DNA of 64,000 nucleotides from an uncultured Bacteroides sp. (GCA_905201685.1 CAJKOW010000002.1:16585-80584); one strand, 5' to 3'; positions 1 to 9,187 are shown, counted from the stretch's first letter. Program-made: numbers and translations. Notes: generated by a model not told the origin, from the letters alone.

Positions 1-1
1 C

Positions 2-574
2 GGCGGAAAGGTGGTGATGACCTCGGTGAATCATAAGAGTGGTACGGACCGCTGTTTCGAAGCCTGCACCAAGATTGGCGGGGATTTCGATGTGGTGGTG
101 AACATACAGGGAGACGAACCCTTTATCCAGCCTTCACAGTTAGAGGCGGTGAAGGCTTGCTTTGATGATCCGAAGACGCAGATCGCCACATTGGTAAAGC
201 CGTTCACCGTGGAGAACGGACTGGATGCCCTGGAAAACGCCAACTCGCCGAAGGTGGTACTCGACAAGAACAGGAATGCCCTGTACTTCAGCCGTTCCAT
301 CATCCCTTATCAGCGGAATGCTGAAAAGAAGGACTGGCTGAAGAACCATACTTATTACAAGCATATCGGCCTGTATGCCTATCGGGTGGAAGTGCTGAAG
401 GAAATCACGGCACTGCCGCAATCGTCGCTGGAACTGGCGGAATCGTTGGAGCAACTGCGATGGTTGGAGAACGGATATACCATCAAGGCTGGCATTACGG
501 ATGTGGAAACGATTGGTATTGATACACCGCAGGATCTGGAAAGAGCGGAACAGTTTCTGAAGAAGCAATGTTGA
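2..574 (+). CDS. kdsB: 3-deoxy-manno-octulosonate cytidylyltransferase (5' end outside window)
   Basis: This is the C-terminal part of CMP-KDO synthetase, which activates KDO with CTP for lipopolysaccharide inner-core assembly in the cytoplasm. The open frame runs in from the window edge, so the N-terminal nucleotide-binding loop is missing. Visible family signatures are the N[H]xSGTDR segment near the start, the VVNIQGDEP motif, and YFSRSIIPY followed by the HIGLYAYR stretch that contacts the sugar. It ends in the usual ETIGIDTPQDLERAE tail. The stop codon overlaps the start of the next gene by 7 bp, suggesting translational coupling. The identification is confident; only the missing start is unknown. 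Confidence 0.95.
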   Translation, partial: GGKVVMTSVNHKSGTDRCFEACTKIGGDFDVVVNIQGDEPFIQPSQLEAVKACFDDPKTQIATLVKPFTVENGLDALENANSPKVVLDKNRNALYFSRSIIPYQRNAEKKDWLKNHTYYKHIGLYAYRVEVLKEITALPQSSLELAESLEQLRWLENGYTIKAGITDVETIGIDTPQDLERAEQFLKKQC

Positions 575-1857
575 ACAGAAGCATACAGCCTCCCATCTGC
601 CGGCCAGAGCATCTGAATATCCAGGAACCGGTACGTACGGTCATGCCGAACGGTGTGCAACTGAACGTATTGGATGCAGGTGACAATGAGGTAATGCGAC
701 TGGACGTGATGATGGCGGGAGGACTGTGGGGACAGTCACAGCCGTTGCAGGCGCTGTTTACCAACAGGATGATGAGGGAAGGTACCCATCGGTTGTCGGC
801 CACTGAAATTGCCGAGCGGTTAGATTATTATGGCGCATGGTTAGAACTGTCGAATGGGTTGGAATATTCGTATGTCACCCTCTATTCGCTGAATAAATAC
901 CTGCCTCAGACGTTGGAGGTGCTGGAATCGATTATCAAGGAGCCGACGTTTCCGGAGAAGGAACTGAATGTTGTGGTGGAGAATAATCTGCGACAGTTTC
1001 TTGTCAACATGTCGAAGGTGGACTTCCTGGCACACCGGTCGTTGGTTAAGGCGGTATTGGGCACTCGAAGTATGCTGAGCAGAGTGGTGGAGGAAGAAGA
1101 CTATCGGAGAATTTCGTCGGATGTGTTGCGGGCGTATTACAACCGGTATTATCATTCGCGCAACTGCACGATCTACCTGTCGGGGAAAGTGACGAAGGAC
1201 TGCGTGGACAGAGTGGAACAGGTGTTTGGCAGCGCACCTTTCGGCGAAGGGTTTGTGGTGCCGGAAAAGAAGGTATTCGTACCTGAAAGTGCCTCGGGAA
1301 AACGCTTCTTTGTGGAAAAGGAAGATGCCTTGCAAAGTGCCGTACGGATGGGAATGCTGACAATCGATCACAAACATCCCGATTACATGAAGGCAAAGGT
1401 ACTTGTGACGTTGCTGGGCGGTTATTTTGGAAGTCGGCTGATGTCCAACATCCGGGAGGAAAAAGGATATACGTATGGTATTTCCGCATTTACGGTGGCC
1501 TATCCGGGATGCGGTATGTTGGTGATCAATGCCGAAACGGCTAACAAAACGGTGGAACCTCTGATTGAAGAGGTATATCACGAAATAGACCGGTTGCAGA
1601 ACGAGCGGGTGCCGGAAGAAGAGCTGACGATGGTGAAAAACTACATGCTGGGAGACATGTGCCGCAGTTATGAATCGGCGTTTTCGCTGGCTGACGCATG
1701 GATATATGCTCAAGTAGGCGCATTGGACAGTGGCTATTATGAACGGATGTTGCAAGAGACCCAAGAGGTGACACCTGAAGAGATCAGGGAACTGGCACAA
1801 AAGTATTTGTGCAAAGAGAATTTAAAAGAAGTGGTTGTCGGCAAAAAAAAATCATAA
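568..1857 (+). CDS. M16 (insulinase/processing-peptidase) family protein, zinc site degenerate
   Basis: This 429-residue protein has the two-domain layout of short M16 peptidases. The C-terminal half carries the conserved GGYFGSRLMSNIREEKGYTYG segment, with the Arg/Tyr pair that helps bind substrate. In the N-terminal domain the position of the inverted zinc motif HxxEH is occupied by LFTNR (about residues 63-67), so both metal-binding histidines and the catalytic glutamate are absent. No signal peptide is visible. Established M16 systems often pair an active subunit with an inactive one, so a role as a non-catalytic partner or scaffold is inferred. The start overlaps kdsB by 7 bp, which fixes ATG at 568 and suggests co-expression. 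Confidence 0.85.
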   Translation: MLNRSIQPPICRPEHLNIQEPVRTVMPNGVQLNVLDAGDNEVMRLDVMMAGGLWGQSQPLQALFTNRMMREGTHRLSATEIAERLDYYGAWLELSNGLEYSYVTLYSLNKYLPQTLEVLESIIKEPTFPEKELNVVVENNLRQFLVNMSKVDFLAHRSLVKAVLGTRSMLSRVVEEEDYRRISSDVLRAYYNRYYHSRNCTIYLSGKVTKDCVDRVEQVFGSAPFGEGFVVPEKKVFVPESASGKRFFVEKEDALQSAVRMGMLTIDHKHPDYMKAKVLVTLLGGYFGSRLMSNIREEKGYTYGISAFTVAYPGCGMLVINAETANKTVEPLIEEVYHEIDRLQNERVPEEELTMVKNYMLGDMCRSYESAFSLADAWIYAQVGALDSGYYERMLQETQEVTPEEIRELAQKYLCKENLKEVVVGKKKS

Positions 1858-1894
1858 AAAAGAAAGACACGGGCATGCTTTAAAAGATTAATTG

Positions 1895-1902
1895 TATCTT
1901 TG
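1895..1902 (+). promoter_or_regulatory. Bacteroidota -7 element upstream of the MORN protein
   Basis: TATCTTTG matches the -7 consensus TAnnTTTG. No clear TTTG -33 box lies 19-20 bp upstream, so this is a moderate call. It would give a leader of roughly 90 nt before the ATG at 1998. Confidence 0.5.
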
Positions 1903-1997
1903 TGGAGATGAATCTTAGCCTGCCAATTATGAAAACTGGCTGACTACTATCGGTCGGGAAGTACCGGCTAAATATAAACCTAATAGAATAATTGTCA

Positions 1998-3161
1998 ATG
2001 AAATATTTTTATACGGCACTTGTCCTGCTGTGTCTGTCGCAGGGAGAAGTCCTGGCACAGGAAAAGGAAAGCTTCTTCGATAAGGTGAAAAACACATTCT
2101 CATCGGAAATCAGAATTGGAACTTATACATTCAAGGACGGATCGGTCTATACCGGAGAAATGAAGGGACGGAAACCGAACGGAAAGGGAAAAACCGTATT
2201 CAAGAACGGCGATGTATATGAAGGAGAATATGTGAAGGGGAAACGGGAAGGTTACGGTGTGTATGTATTCCCTGACGGGGAAAAATACGAAGGACAGTGG
2301 TATCAGGACCAGCAGCATGGAAAGGGTATCTATTACTTCATGAACAACAACCGCTACGACGGCATGTGGTATCAGGATTACCAGCATGGAAAGGGAACCA
2401 TGTACTATTATACCGGTGACGTGTATGAAGGCGACTGGGTGAACGACAAGCGTGAAGGACAGGGTACATATACCTGGAAAAACGGTTCGAAATATACCGG
2501 TTCGTGGAAGAATGACAAGAAGGACGGTCAGGGAACGTTTGTCTGGAACGATGGTAGCAAATACGAAGGGCAATGGAAGAATGACGTCCGTCAGGGGACA
2601 GGTACCTTCGAATATACCAATGGAGACAAGTATGTAGGCGATTGGGCGGAAGACATGCAGAACGGGAAAGGCATTTATTTTTTCCATACAGGAGACCGGT
2701 ATGAAGGCGCATACGTGGACGGAGAACGTACCGGAGACGGCATTTACTATTATGCGAACGGAAATAAGTACGTAGGCAACTTTAAGAATGGAATGCAGGA
2801 TGGAAAAGGTACATTTACCTGGGCCAACGGCGCCGTCTATGAAGGGGAATGGAAGGATAACGAGCGCAACGGATTCGGTGTCTATAAGTGGAATGTAGGC
2901 GACTCGTATGAAGGCGACTGGAAAAACAATAAGTTTGACGGACAAGGAACCTTGATTCAGACAGACGGAACTGTGTATAAAGGCGGTTTTGTGAACGGTT
3001 TGGAGGACGGTAGCGGTGTGCAGACCGATAAGTTCGGGAACCGCTTTGAGGGTTTCTTCAAACAGGGAAAGAAGCATGGTCCGTTTGTTGAGACAGACAA
3101 AGACGGGAATGTCATCCGAAAGGGCACTTACAAGATGGGAAGGCTGGAAACGCAGAAATAA
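1998..3161 (+). CDS. Secreted MORN-repeat protein, about 14 repeats
   Basis: This protein of 387 residues starts with a signal peptide (hydrophobic residues about 4-16, cleavage near VLA-Q). It then consists almost entirely of tandem 23-residue MORN units of the form YxGxWxxxxxxGxGxxxxxxG, of which I count about 14. The ATG at 1998 is preferred over an in-frame TTG two codons upstream because it opens the signal peptide. MORN repeats form extended beta-hairpin scaffolds, often at membranes; no catalytic domain is present, so a structural or binding role in the periplasm or at the cell surface is inferred. It is flanked by unrelated transcription units and probably has its own promoter. Confidence 0.85.
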   Translation: MKYFYTALVLLCLSQGEVLAQEKESFFDKVKNTFSSEIRIGTYTFKDGSVYTGEMKGRKPNGKGKTVFKNGDVYEGEYVKGKREGYGVYVFPDGEKYEGQWYQDQQHGKGIYYFMNNNRYDGMWYQDYQHGKGTMYYYTGDVYEGDWVNDKREGQGTYTWKNGSKYTGSWKNDKKDGQGTFVWNDGSKYEGQWKNDVRQGTGTFEYTNGDKYVGDWAEDMQNGKGIYFFHTGDRYEGAYVDGERTGDGIYYYANGNKYVGNFKNGMQDGKGTFTWANGAVYEGEWKDNERNGFGVYKWNVGDSYEGDWKNNKFDGQGTLIQTDGTVYKGGFVNGLEDGSGVQTDKFGNRFEGFFKQGKKHGPFVETDKDGNVIRKGTYKMGRLETQK

Positions 3162-3230
3162 AGCTCCCCACAACCAAACAGAAATAGCTCGATTTTTTAT
3201 ACAATCACAAACAACTTAAATTCGATTATC

Positions 3231-5762
3231 ATGAAAAGGCAAATTCTGTATGCTGCGATTCTGACTTTAGGATTCTCGGCATGTAAATCGCCGGAGCCAC
3301 AAATGGTGCTGGATGTAGATATGAGCACCCGTGGAGCTGAAGTACCGGCATCGATGTATGGCATCTTCTTTGAAGAAATCAATCATGCCGGAGACGGGGG
3401 AATCTATGGCGAAATGCTGATGAACAGAAGCTTTGAGGAACGGGTGATCCCCGAAGGCTACAAAGTGGAGAACAATGAATTGGTGTCACCAACCCTGATG
3501 CACCATTCTTCTGGTAAACCTTCGTCCGGACGTTACCGGTGGGGGAGTGACCCTTATCCCGGATGGGAGCTGAAGGTGGCTGATGCGGCACGTGCCGATA
3601 TGGCTCTGACAACTGAACAACCCAACTTTGCTTCGGCGCCAACCTCGATGAAGGTGAACGTAGCCGAAAAAGGAAACGGCGTAGCCCTGATAAACAAGGG
3701 GTACTGGGGGCTGGCGTTGCAAGAGAATGCTACTTACCGCTTACGCATGTTCATGCGCAGCAACAGTGAGGCTAAAGAAATGACGGTACGTCTGTTGGGA
3801 CCGGCTGACAAGGAATTAGGAAAGACGGTGCTGACGTTGAAGAACGACGGAAAATGGCAGGAATACAAGGCTGAGATACAGGCTACCGATACAACTACTG
3901 CCGGGCGACTGGCCATTGAGCTGCCGGCAAACGGAGTGTATGGCTTTGACTATGTATCCCTGTTTCCAACGGATACCTATAAAGGTCGGGAGAACGGCAT
4001 GCGCAAGGATGTGGCAGAGATAATAGAAGGACTGAAACCGGCCTTTATCCGCTGGCCGGGCGGATGCATCGTTGAAGGCATTACACTGAACAACCGCGTG
4101 CAGTGGAAAAAGACGCTGGGTGATCCCGCAGCCCGTCCGGGTGAGTATGATACGTGGGGCTATCGCAATACATACGGTTTCGGTTACAAGGAATTTCTGG
4201 ATTTCTGTGAGGATGTAGGAGCTAAGGGCATGTATGTCTGCAATGTGGGACTGGCTTGCCAATACCGTTCCGGAGAGGCTTGTTCGGACGCGGAGGCACA
4301 GGGGTATCTGCAGGATGCGCTTGATGCCATTGAATATGCGATAGGCGGTACGGACACCGAATGGGGAGCCGTGCGTGCCAAGGAAGGACATCCGGAACCT
4401 TATCCACTGGCTTATGTAGAAATAGGAAACGAGAACTGGGGAAGCCTGTACGACAGTCGCTTTAACATGTTCTACGATGCCATAAAGGCTAAATTTCCGC
4501 AATTGACACTGATCTCGAATCACGGACTGAACGGACTGGGTGAAGCCCGCAAGACCGATATGATTGATCCGCACTGGTATGTGGCTCCGGACTTCTTCTT
4601 CAATAATAGCCACATCTTTGACCAGCATGAACGCGGAAAATACAAAGTGTATGTAGGAGAATATGCCTGCAATCAGGGCGTAGGTGGCGGTAACATGCTG
4701 GCTGCATTGAGCGAAGCGGCATTCATTACCGGTATGGAACGGAACAGCGACTTGGTGACGATGGCTTCGTATGCTCCGCTGTTCGAGAACAAGAACGACC
4801 GTTGTTGGGCTACCAACCTGATCTGGATAAGCAACAGTCAGGTAGTGGGACGTTCGTCGTATTACGTGCAGAAGATGTTTGCCGAGAATAAGCCGACCTA
4901 CAACCTGCCGACAAAATCGGAACTGTTGTGGGAAGTGACCGAACCGATGCTTTTGGAAAAAGGATATGTGGGATTCGGTACTTGGAGTACTCAGGCACAG
5001 TTCCGTAATCTTTCGATTACCGACAGTGTAGGTGTGACAACTGAAGCAGATATGAACGACGCAACGCAATGGACGTCAGTCAGAGGAGAATGGAAAGCCC
5101 AAAATGGGGTATATACTCAAAGTGGTAATGAAAACCGTACAGCCCTGTTCTGGAATAAGGCACGGGCAGGAGTAGGTGATACGATCAGATTTGAGGTGAA
5201 CAAATTGTCGGGTGATGAAGGTTTCTTTGCTTATTTCGGCATGAAAGAGCCCAACCTGAAAGACGGTTATATGTTGAATGCCGGAGGATGGGGCAATACT
5301 TTGACGGCTATTGAAACAGTGAAAAACGATGGAAACAGTGTGCTGTCGGATCAAGTGAACGACAAAGTAGAAAGCGGCAAGTGGTATCAGGTGAAAATCG
5401 TGCCGAAAGAAATGGGAGCCGATTGCTATGTGGATGGGAAACTGGTACTGTCACATACCAATAAACCGGTGAACCGTAAGTTCCACGTAGCCGGTTATGA
5501 TGAGAAGGCTGGTGAAGTGATTGTCAAGGTGGTGAATGCTTCGGAAACACCCTGTTTGACCCGTATCAACCTGAAAGGTGGAGATGTTGCTTCGAAAGGT
5601 CGTGTCATCACGCTGAGCAGTGCTTCATTGGAAGAGGAGAACAGCTTCGAGGAACCGCTGAAGATTTCGCCTGTCGAGACTGAGTATGACGGTTTTTCAT
5701 CATCGTTCTTATACGAGTTCAAACCTAATTCATTGACCATACTTCGCATGAAGAAAAAATAG
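3231..5762 (+). CDS. GH51 alpha-L-arabinofuranosidase, lipoprotein
   Basis: This 843-residue protein hydrolyses terminal alpha-L-arabinofuranosyl residues from plant arabinans or arabinoxylans, as judged by family. A lipoprotein signal ends in FSAC (Cys18), placing it in the membrane. The order is: GH51 N-terminal segment (YGIFFEEINHAGDGGIYGE), a carbohydrate-binding-like beta-sandwich (about residues 120-245), then the catalytic barrel. The acid/base Glu401 lies in GNENWG and the likely nucleophile Glu477 in VGEYAC. A laminin-G-like sandwich of about 180 residues (about 600-780) is inserted before the C-terminal GH51 sandwich. No SusC/SusD pair is adjacent, so it is not part of a recognisable polysaccharide utilization locus here. 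Substrate specificity is not determined. Confidence 0.93.
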   Translation: MKRQILYAAILTLGFSACKSPEPQMVLDVDMSTRGAEVPASMYGIFFEEINHAGDGGIYGEMLMNRSFEERVIPEGYKVENNELVSPTLMHHSSGKPSSGRYRWGSDPYPGWELKVADAARADMALTTEQPNFASAPTSMKVNVAEKGNGVALINKGYWGLALQENATYRLRMFMRSNSEAKEMTVRLLGPADKELGKTVLTLKNDGKWQEYKAEIQATDTTTAGRLAIELPANGVYGFDYVSLFPTDTYKGRENGMRKDVAEIIEGLKPAFIRWPGGCIVEGITLNNRVQWKKTLGDPAARPGEYDTWGYRNTYGFGYKEFLDFCEDVGAKGMYVCNVGLACQYRSGEACSDAEAQGYLQDALDAIEYAIGGTDTEWGAVRAKEGHPEPYPLAYVEIGNENWGSLYDSRFNMFYDAIKAKFPQLTLISNHGLNGLGEARKTDMIDPHWYVAPDFFFNNSHIFDQHERGKYKVYVGEYACNQGVGGGNMLAALSEAAFITGMERNSDLVTMASYAPLFENKNDRCWATNLIWISNSQVVGRSSYYVQKMFAENKPTYNLPTKSELLWEVTEPMLLEKGYVGFGTWSTQAQFRNLSITDSVGVTTEADMNDATQWTSVRGEWKAQNGVYTQSGNENRTALFWNKARAGVGDTIRFEVNKLSGDEGFFAYFGMKEPNLKDGYMLNAGGWGNTLTAIETVKNDGNSVLSDQVNDKVESGKWYQVKIVPKEMGADCYVDGKLVLSHTNKPVNRKFHVAGYDEKAGEVIVKVVNASETPCLTRINLKGGDVASKGRVITLSSASLEEENSFEEPLKISPVETEYDGFSSSFLYEFKPNSLTILRMKKK

Positions 5763-5804
5763 ACATGTGCTGTAGGTGGCAGCACTATGCTGAATAATAA
5801 AGAG

Positions 5805-5859
5805 AAGGTGTGGCAAAACCAAGTACTGCAATTCAGATACTTTTGTTTTGCCACACCTT
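5805..5859. terminator. Bidirectional terminator between convergent genes
   Basis: A perfect 15-bp inverted repeat (5805-5819 with 5845-5859) has a 25-nt loop and a following T-rich tract. It sits between the stop codons of the GH51 gene and the convergent heparinase-like gene and could serve both. Confidence 0.85.
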
Positions 5860-5892
5860 TTCCTTTTTTGTCTGTATCGGAAATGGCCGTCT

Positions 5893-7812
5893 CTACATCT
5901 CTTCAATGCTGACCTGTGTCTTTCCCTGAAGTGTCGGATGGGTAATTGTCAGGCGGATGCGGTATAACTGTTCTACACCCCAGTTGTTGCGGAGTTGTTT
6001 GTCTGTCAAGGGAATGCTTTCGACAGATGGCTTTAAGTGGCGGTTGTCGAACTTCATTTTCAGAGTGAAGTCTTTGTCTTTCAGCAGCAAACAGTCTTCC
6101 TTGATTTCCGGTGTGCATACTGTCATGAAGTTGAGAATCTGCTCTCCGCTCAGTTTGTTCAGTTTCCATCGGTCGGTGACGGTAAACCGGTGTTTGCGTT
6201 TCAGAGTATATGATCGTATCCATTGAGAGGCACCGGCTTCTTTCGGATAGGCTGCTGCTATATCGGAAGAAAATGAAACGGTATTCCCACGGTCGGCAAA
6301 CCGGACGTCGCGAGCACGGAACTCTTTTCCTGCATGCTGGTCGGTGCTGTTGACAGTCGGCAGGTTGTGGTATCCGGACTGCATGGTCCAGATGGTGTAG
6401 CGTTCGCTGCTGAATGTCTTTTTGGTATATACACCGACTCCTACATCGATCAGTACAGGTTTTCCGTTATAATACAACATGAAACTGCCTACATCGTTGT
6501 GATTGTGGGAGACACCATTGTTGCTGCCATGAGCTGCGAAGCAGAAACCTTCGTCGGAACGGTGTGAATCGCGGGCTACGACGAGTTGTCCATCTTCGAA
6601 ATAGAAGGAAGTTTCTTCGATGGAAGCACTGTCTCCTTCCAAAATCTCCCGGGCATCCAACACGTCGTCAAGCAGGCGGGCAAACAGGCTGCCGGTATGC
6701 AATTTGTCCTGCCAGTTGTTGCGACGGGCAAAGTCGGACGCAAAGCCCATCAGCTGGCGGTCTCCAATTCTCTTGCCATACAGATAAACAGCCCCCGGAC
6801 TGACAAAACACTTGGCTGCTGCATCCGAGAAATTCACAAAATACTGGTTATGGATATTGGCTCTGCGTATGTAGCGTCCAATGTTTCTGATTTTCTCGTT
6901 GGAGAAAATATTGACGTGTCCGGCAGTGGCACGATCCAACAAGTCGAGGAATTTAATCAGATTGGCACCAGCATGACCGAAATACGAAGGGCCTTCTTCG
7001 CAAGTTCCATCCGGATGTTGGACATCAATGTAGCGATCGACGGAGCGCATCAGCTGATATACATATGCTGCTTTTTTTGAAGGATCCTGTTCGAGCAACA
7101 ATACTGCCTGCAACATATTATAGTTGATCCAGATGTTCCAGTTGTTTACTTCCTGCGATGTAAATCCCATCCACCAATAGTCCGAACGTGCAAAATAAGG
7201 GTCAATCAGTCGTTCGTAAACGGTATTTCTGATTCTTCTGGCAATCAGCGGACTGACTTTATCGAGTTCGTCGTGCAGGAAATAATAGATCCAGGACATT
7301 TGGGCACCGATATCAGCCACCACAAGTTCGACGGTCGGCTCTTCCGGGTCGGGGAGTCCGGACTGGTCTTTCTGGAAATAGGCATGGGCAGAATGTACCC
7401 AGGATACCTCGCAAAGGAACCAGGCTCCGTTGATGATGGCATCCAGAAAACGTCCTTTCCCTTCTACCAGTTCGGCAAGTACCAGTGTGTTGAGCGTCGT
7501 CTGGTTCTTTCGCCCTGTCAGTATCTCACCTTTGCGTTTATAAGCTAAATAGTCGGTTGCCAGATCCGGTTTCCATTCATACGACAAGGCCTTTTCGCCG
7601 GCTTTTATGATATTGGTCCGTATGTTGTCAGGGATACGTCTTTCCCAAGCTGAACGATCCGTATAGGCAGGATAGGTAACCCACTTTTCCGTAGGTTGCA
7701 ACACATCCTGAAGTTCTTGTGGGGTGATGCTTCTTTCGAGCAGACGGTCATCCTGCGCACAGACAGGACGAAAAAAACATAAACATCCGATTAGGGTAAT
7801 GAGCAGTTTCAT
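5893..7812 (-). CDS. Heparinase II/III-like polysaccharide lyase family protein
   Basis: This 639-residue protein has a signal peptide (cleavage near VCA-Q). An alpha-helical toroid-like region (about residues 60-380) is followed by a beta-sandwich. The junction carries GVSHNHNDVGSFMLYYNGKPVLIDVGVGVYT, the His/Asn-rich signature typical of heparinase II/III-type lyases, and YHNLPTVN follows. The family cleaves uronic-acid-containing glycans by beta-elimination in the periplasm; the true substrate cannot be read from sequence. It is convergent with the GH51 gene and separated from it by a shared terminator, so co-regulation is not evident. Its start has no strong promoter match. Membership in the fold family is confident, enzymatic specificity is not. 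Confidence 0.85.
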   Translation of the reverse strand: MKLLITLIGCLCFFRPVCAQDDRLLERSITPQELQDVLQPTEKWVTYPAYTDRSAWERRIPDNIRTNIIKAGEKALSYEWKPDLATDYLAYKRKGEILTGRKNQTTLNTLVLAELVEGKGRFLDAIINGAWFLCEVSWVHSAHAYFQKDQSGLPDPEEPTVELVVADIGAQMSWIYYFLHDELDKVSPLIARRIRNTVYERLIDPYFARSDYWWMGFTSQEVNNWNIWINYNMLQAVLLLEQDPSKKAAYVYQLMRSVDRYIDVQHPDGTCEEGPSYFGHAGANLIKFLDLLDRATAGHVNIFSNEKIRNIGRYIRRANIHNQYFVNFSDAAAKCFVSPGAVYLYGKRIGDRQLMGFASDFARRNNWQDKLHTGSLFARLLDDVLDAREILEGDSASIEETSFYFEDGQLVVARDSHRSDEGFCFAAHGSNNGVSHNHNDVGSFMLYYNGKPVLIDVGVGVYTKKTFSSERYTIWTMQSGYHNLPTVNSTDQHAGKEFRARDVRFADRGNTVSFSSDIAAAYPKEAGASQWIRSYTLKRKHRFTVTDRWKLNKLSGEQILNFMTVCTPEIKEDCLLLKDKDFTLKMKFDNRHLKPSVESIPLTDKQLRNNWGVEQLYRIRLTITHPTLQGKTQVSIEEM

Positions 7813-7949
7813 GAGATTTGTTTATTAGTCAGGCAAATTGAGAAAAGCCTGCAGAAGTTTAAGTTGTTAGAAGAATTTATAGTTGCCTCAGACTGGTTCA
7901 GTGGCCGATGATCACGCCTAAGTCTGTTCAGTTGATAAGGTTGAAGAAT

Positions 7950-8001
7950 AAAAGCCGGAAGAATTACTCTGAGCTTCGGCTTAGAAGATTCTCCGGCTTT
8001 T
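7950..8001 (-). terminator. Rho-independent terminator downstream of prs
   Basis: AAAAGCCGGA at 7950-7959 pairs with TCCGGCTTTT at 7992-8001, a perfect 10-bp stem. On the minus strand a T-run follows. It lies beyond the repeat element that adjoins prs and upstream of the heparinase-like gene. Confidence 0.65.
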
Positions 8002-8015
8002 GTGGGGCTATTACA

Positions 8016-8169
8016 GGGAAGGTATGTCAAAATGAAAAAGTATAATCATTATGTAATGTCATCCTGAACGAAGTGAAGGATCTGAATACCCAAGCATCCG
8101 TTTTTATGATTCCTCGCTTGGGTCAGAATGACAAAATACAAGTATTCCTCTATTTCGACACACCCTCTC
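8016..8169. repeat. Dispersed hairpin/MITE-like element, copy A
   Basis: This non-coding block of about 154 bp resembles a second copy at 20190-20368. It contains imperfect inverted arms, GTCATCCTGAACGAAGTGAA near 8058 and a complementary CGCTTGGGTCAGAATGAC at 8115-8132. Weak terminal inverted repeats of the GGTRTGTCRAAAT type occur at about 8020-8032 and 8151-8164. It begins about 9 bp beyond the prs stop codon. No protein is encoded. A REP-like or MITE origin is inferred from structure and repetition. Confidence 0.7.
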
Positions 8170-8177
8170 GCGTATTG

Positions 8178-9116
8178 TCAGATAAGGTATTGAGAGCTGA
8201 TAGATTCGTTGTTTACCACACGTTTGATGGTTTCGGCAAACATATCCGCAATGCTCAGCTGTTTTACCTTGGCGCACTTCTTCGAATAGGGAATACTGTC
8301 GGTAAATACCATTTCAGTCAGACCGGATTCCTGAATACGGAAAGAGGCAGGATCGGACATGACACAGTGGCTGGCAATGGCACGCACCGATTTGGCACCG
8401 GCTTCCAGCATGATGTTGGCAGCTTTGGTGATGGTACCTGCGGTATCCACAATATCGTCGATGAGAACGACGTTCTTGTCCTTCACGTCACCGATAATCT
8501 GCATGGATGCTACCACGTTGGCTTTTTCACGCGTTTTGTTGCACAATACCAAAGGTACACCTAAATATTTGGAGAATGTGCTGGCACGTTTGGAACCGCC
8601 CACGTCGGGAGTGGCAATCACCAGGTTGTCCAGTTTCAACGATTCGATGTAAGGCAGGAACACAGCCGATGCATAGAGGTGATCCACCGGGATGTCGAAG
8701 AAGCCTTGTATCTGGTCGGCATGGAGATCCATTGTGATCAGACGGTCGATACCTGCAACCGAGAGCAGGTCAGCTACTAATTTGGCGCCGATAGATACAC
8801 GGGGCTTGTCCTTTCTGTCCTGACGTGCCCAACCGAAGTAGGGGATAACGGCAACAATGCTTTTGGCCGACGCACGTTTAGCCGCGTCAATCATCAGCAG
8901 AAGTTCCATCAGGTTGTCAGAGTTAGGGAAAGTTGACTGAACCAGGAATACGTGGGAGCCACGGATGGATTCTTCATAGGAAACAGCGAACTCGCCATCG
9001 GCAAAATGGGTGATGTTCATGTTTCCGAGAGGACAACCAAGGCTTGCGCAGATTTTCTCTGCCAGATATCTCGAGTTTGTTCCCGAGAATACCATAAAGG
9101 GTGCTTTTTCGCTCAT
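8178..9116 (-). CDS. prs: Ribose-phosphate pyrophosphokinase
   Basis: This enzyme makes PRPP from ribose 5-phosphate and ATP, feeding purine, pyrimidine, histidine and NAD synthesis in the cytoplasm. At 312 residues it has standard family length. Visible motifs are the N-terminal SGTNSRYLAEKI segment, FADGE, the PYFGWARQDRKDKPR ATP loop, MDLHADQIQGFF, and the PRPP-binding VVLIDDIVDTAGT motif. It is transcribed alone, with a convincing promoter immediately upstream and a repeat element plus terminator downstream. Confidence 0.97.
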   Translation of the reverse strand: MSEKAPFMVFSGTNSRYLAEKICASLGCPLGNMNITHFADGEFAVSYEESIRGSHVFLVQSTFPNSDNLMELLLMIDAAKRASAKSIVAVIPYFGWARQDRKDKPRVSIGAKLVADLLSVAGIDRLITMDLHADQIQGFFDIPVDHLYASAVFLPYIESLKLDNLVIATPDVGGSKRASTFSKYLGVPLVLCNKTREKANVVASMQIIGDVKDKNVVLIDDIVDTAGTITKAANIMLEAGAKSVRAIASHCVMSDPASFRIQESGLTEMVFTDSIPYSKKCAKVKQLSIADMFAETIKRVVNNESISSQYLI

Positions 9117-9155
9117 TTCTATAAGAATAGATTTACCTATATGTTAATTTACCTG

Positions 9156-9187
9156 CAAAGGTATGAAATTCCCGTTACATAACCCAA
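9156..9187 (-). promoter_or_regulatory. prs promoter
   Basis: Read on the minus strand, TACCTTTG (complement of 9156-9163) is a perfect -7 match. A TTGG-type -33 box lies at 9184-9187, 20 bp away. Confidence 0.7.

Noticed and set aside
7809..8030. 73-codon minus-strand frame upstream of the heparinase-like gene
   Set aside because: It runs through the terminator stem, has no start context and resembles no protein.
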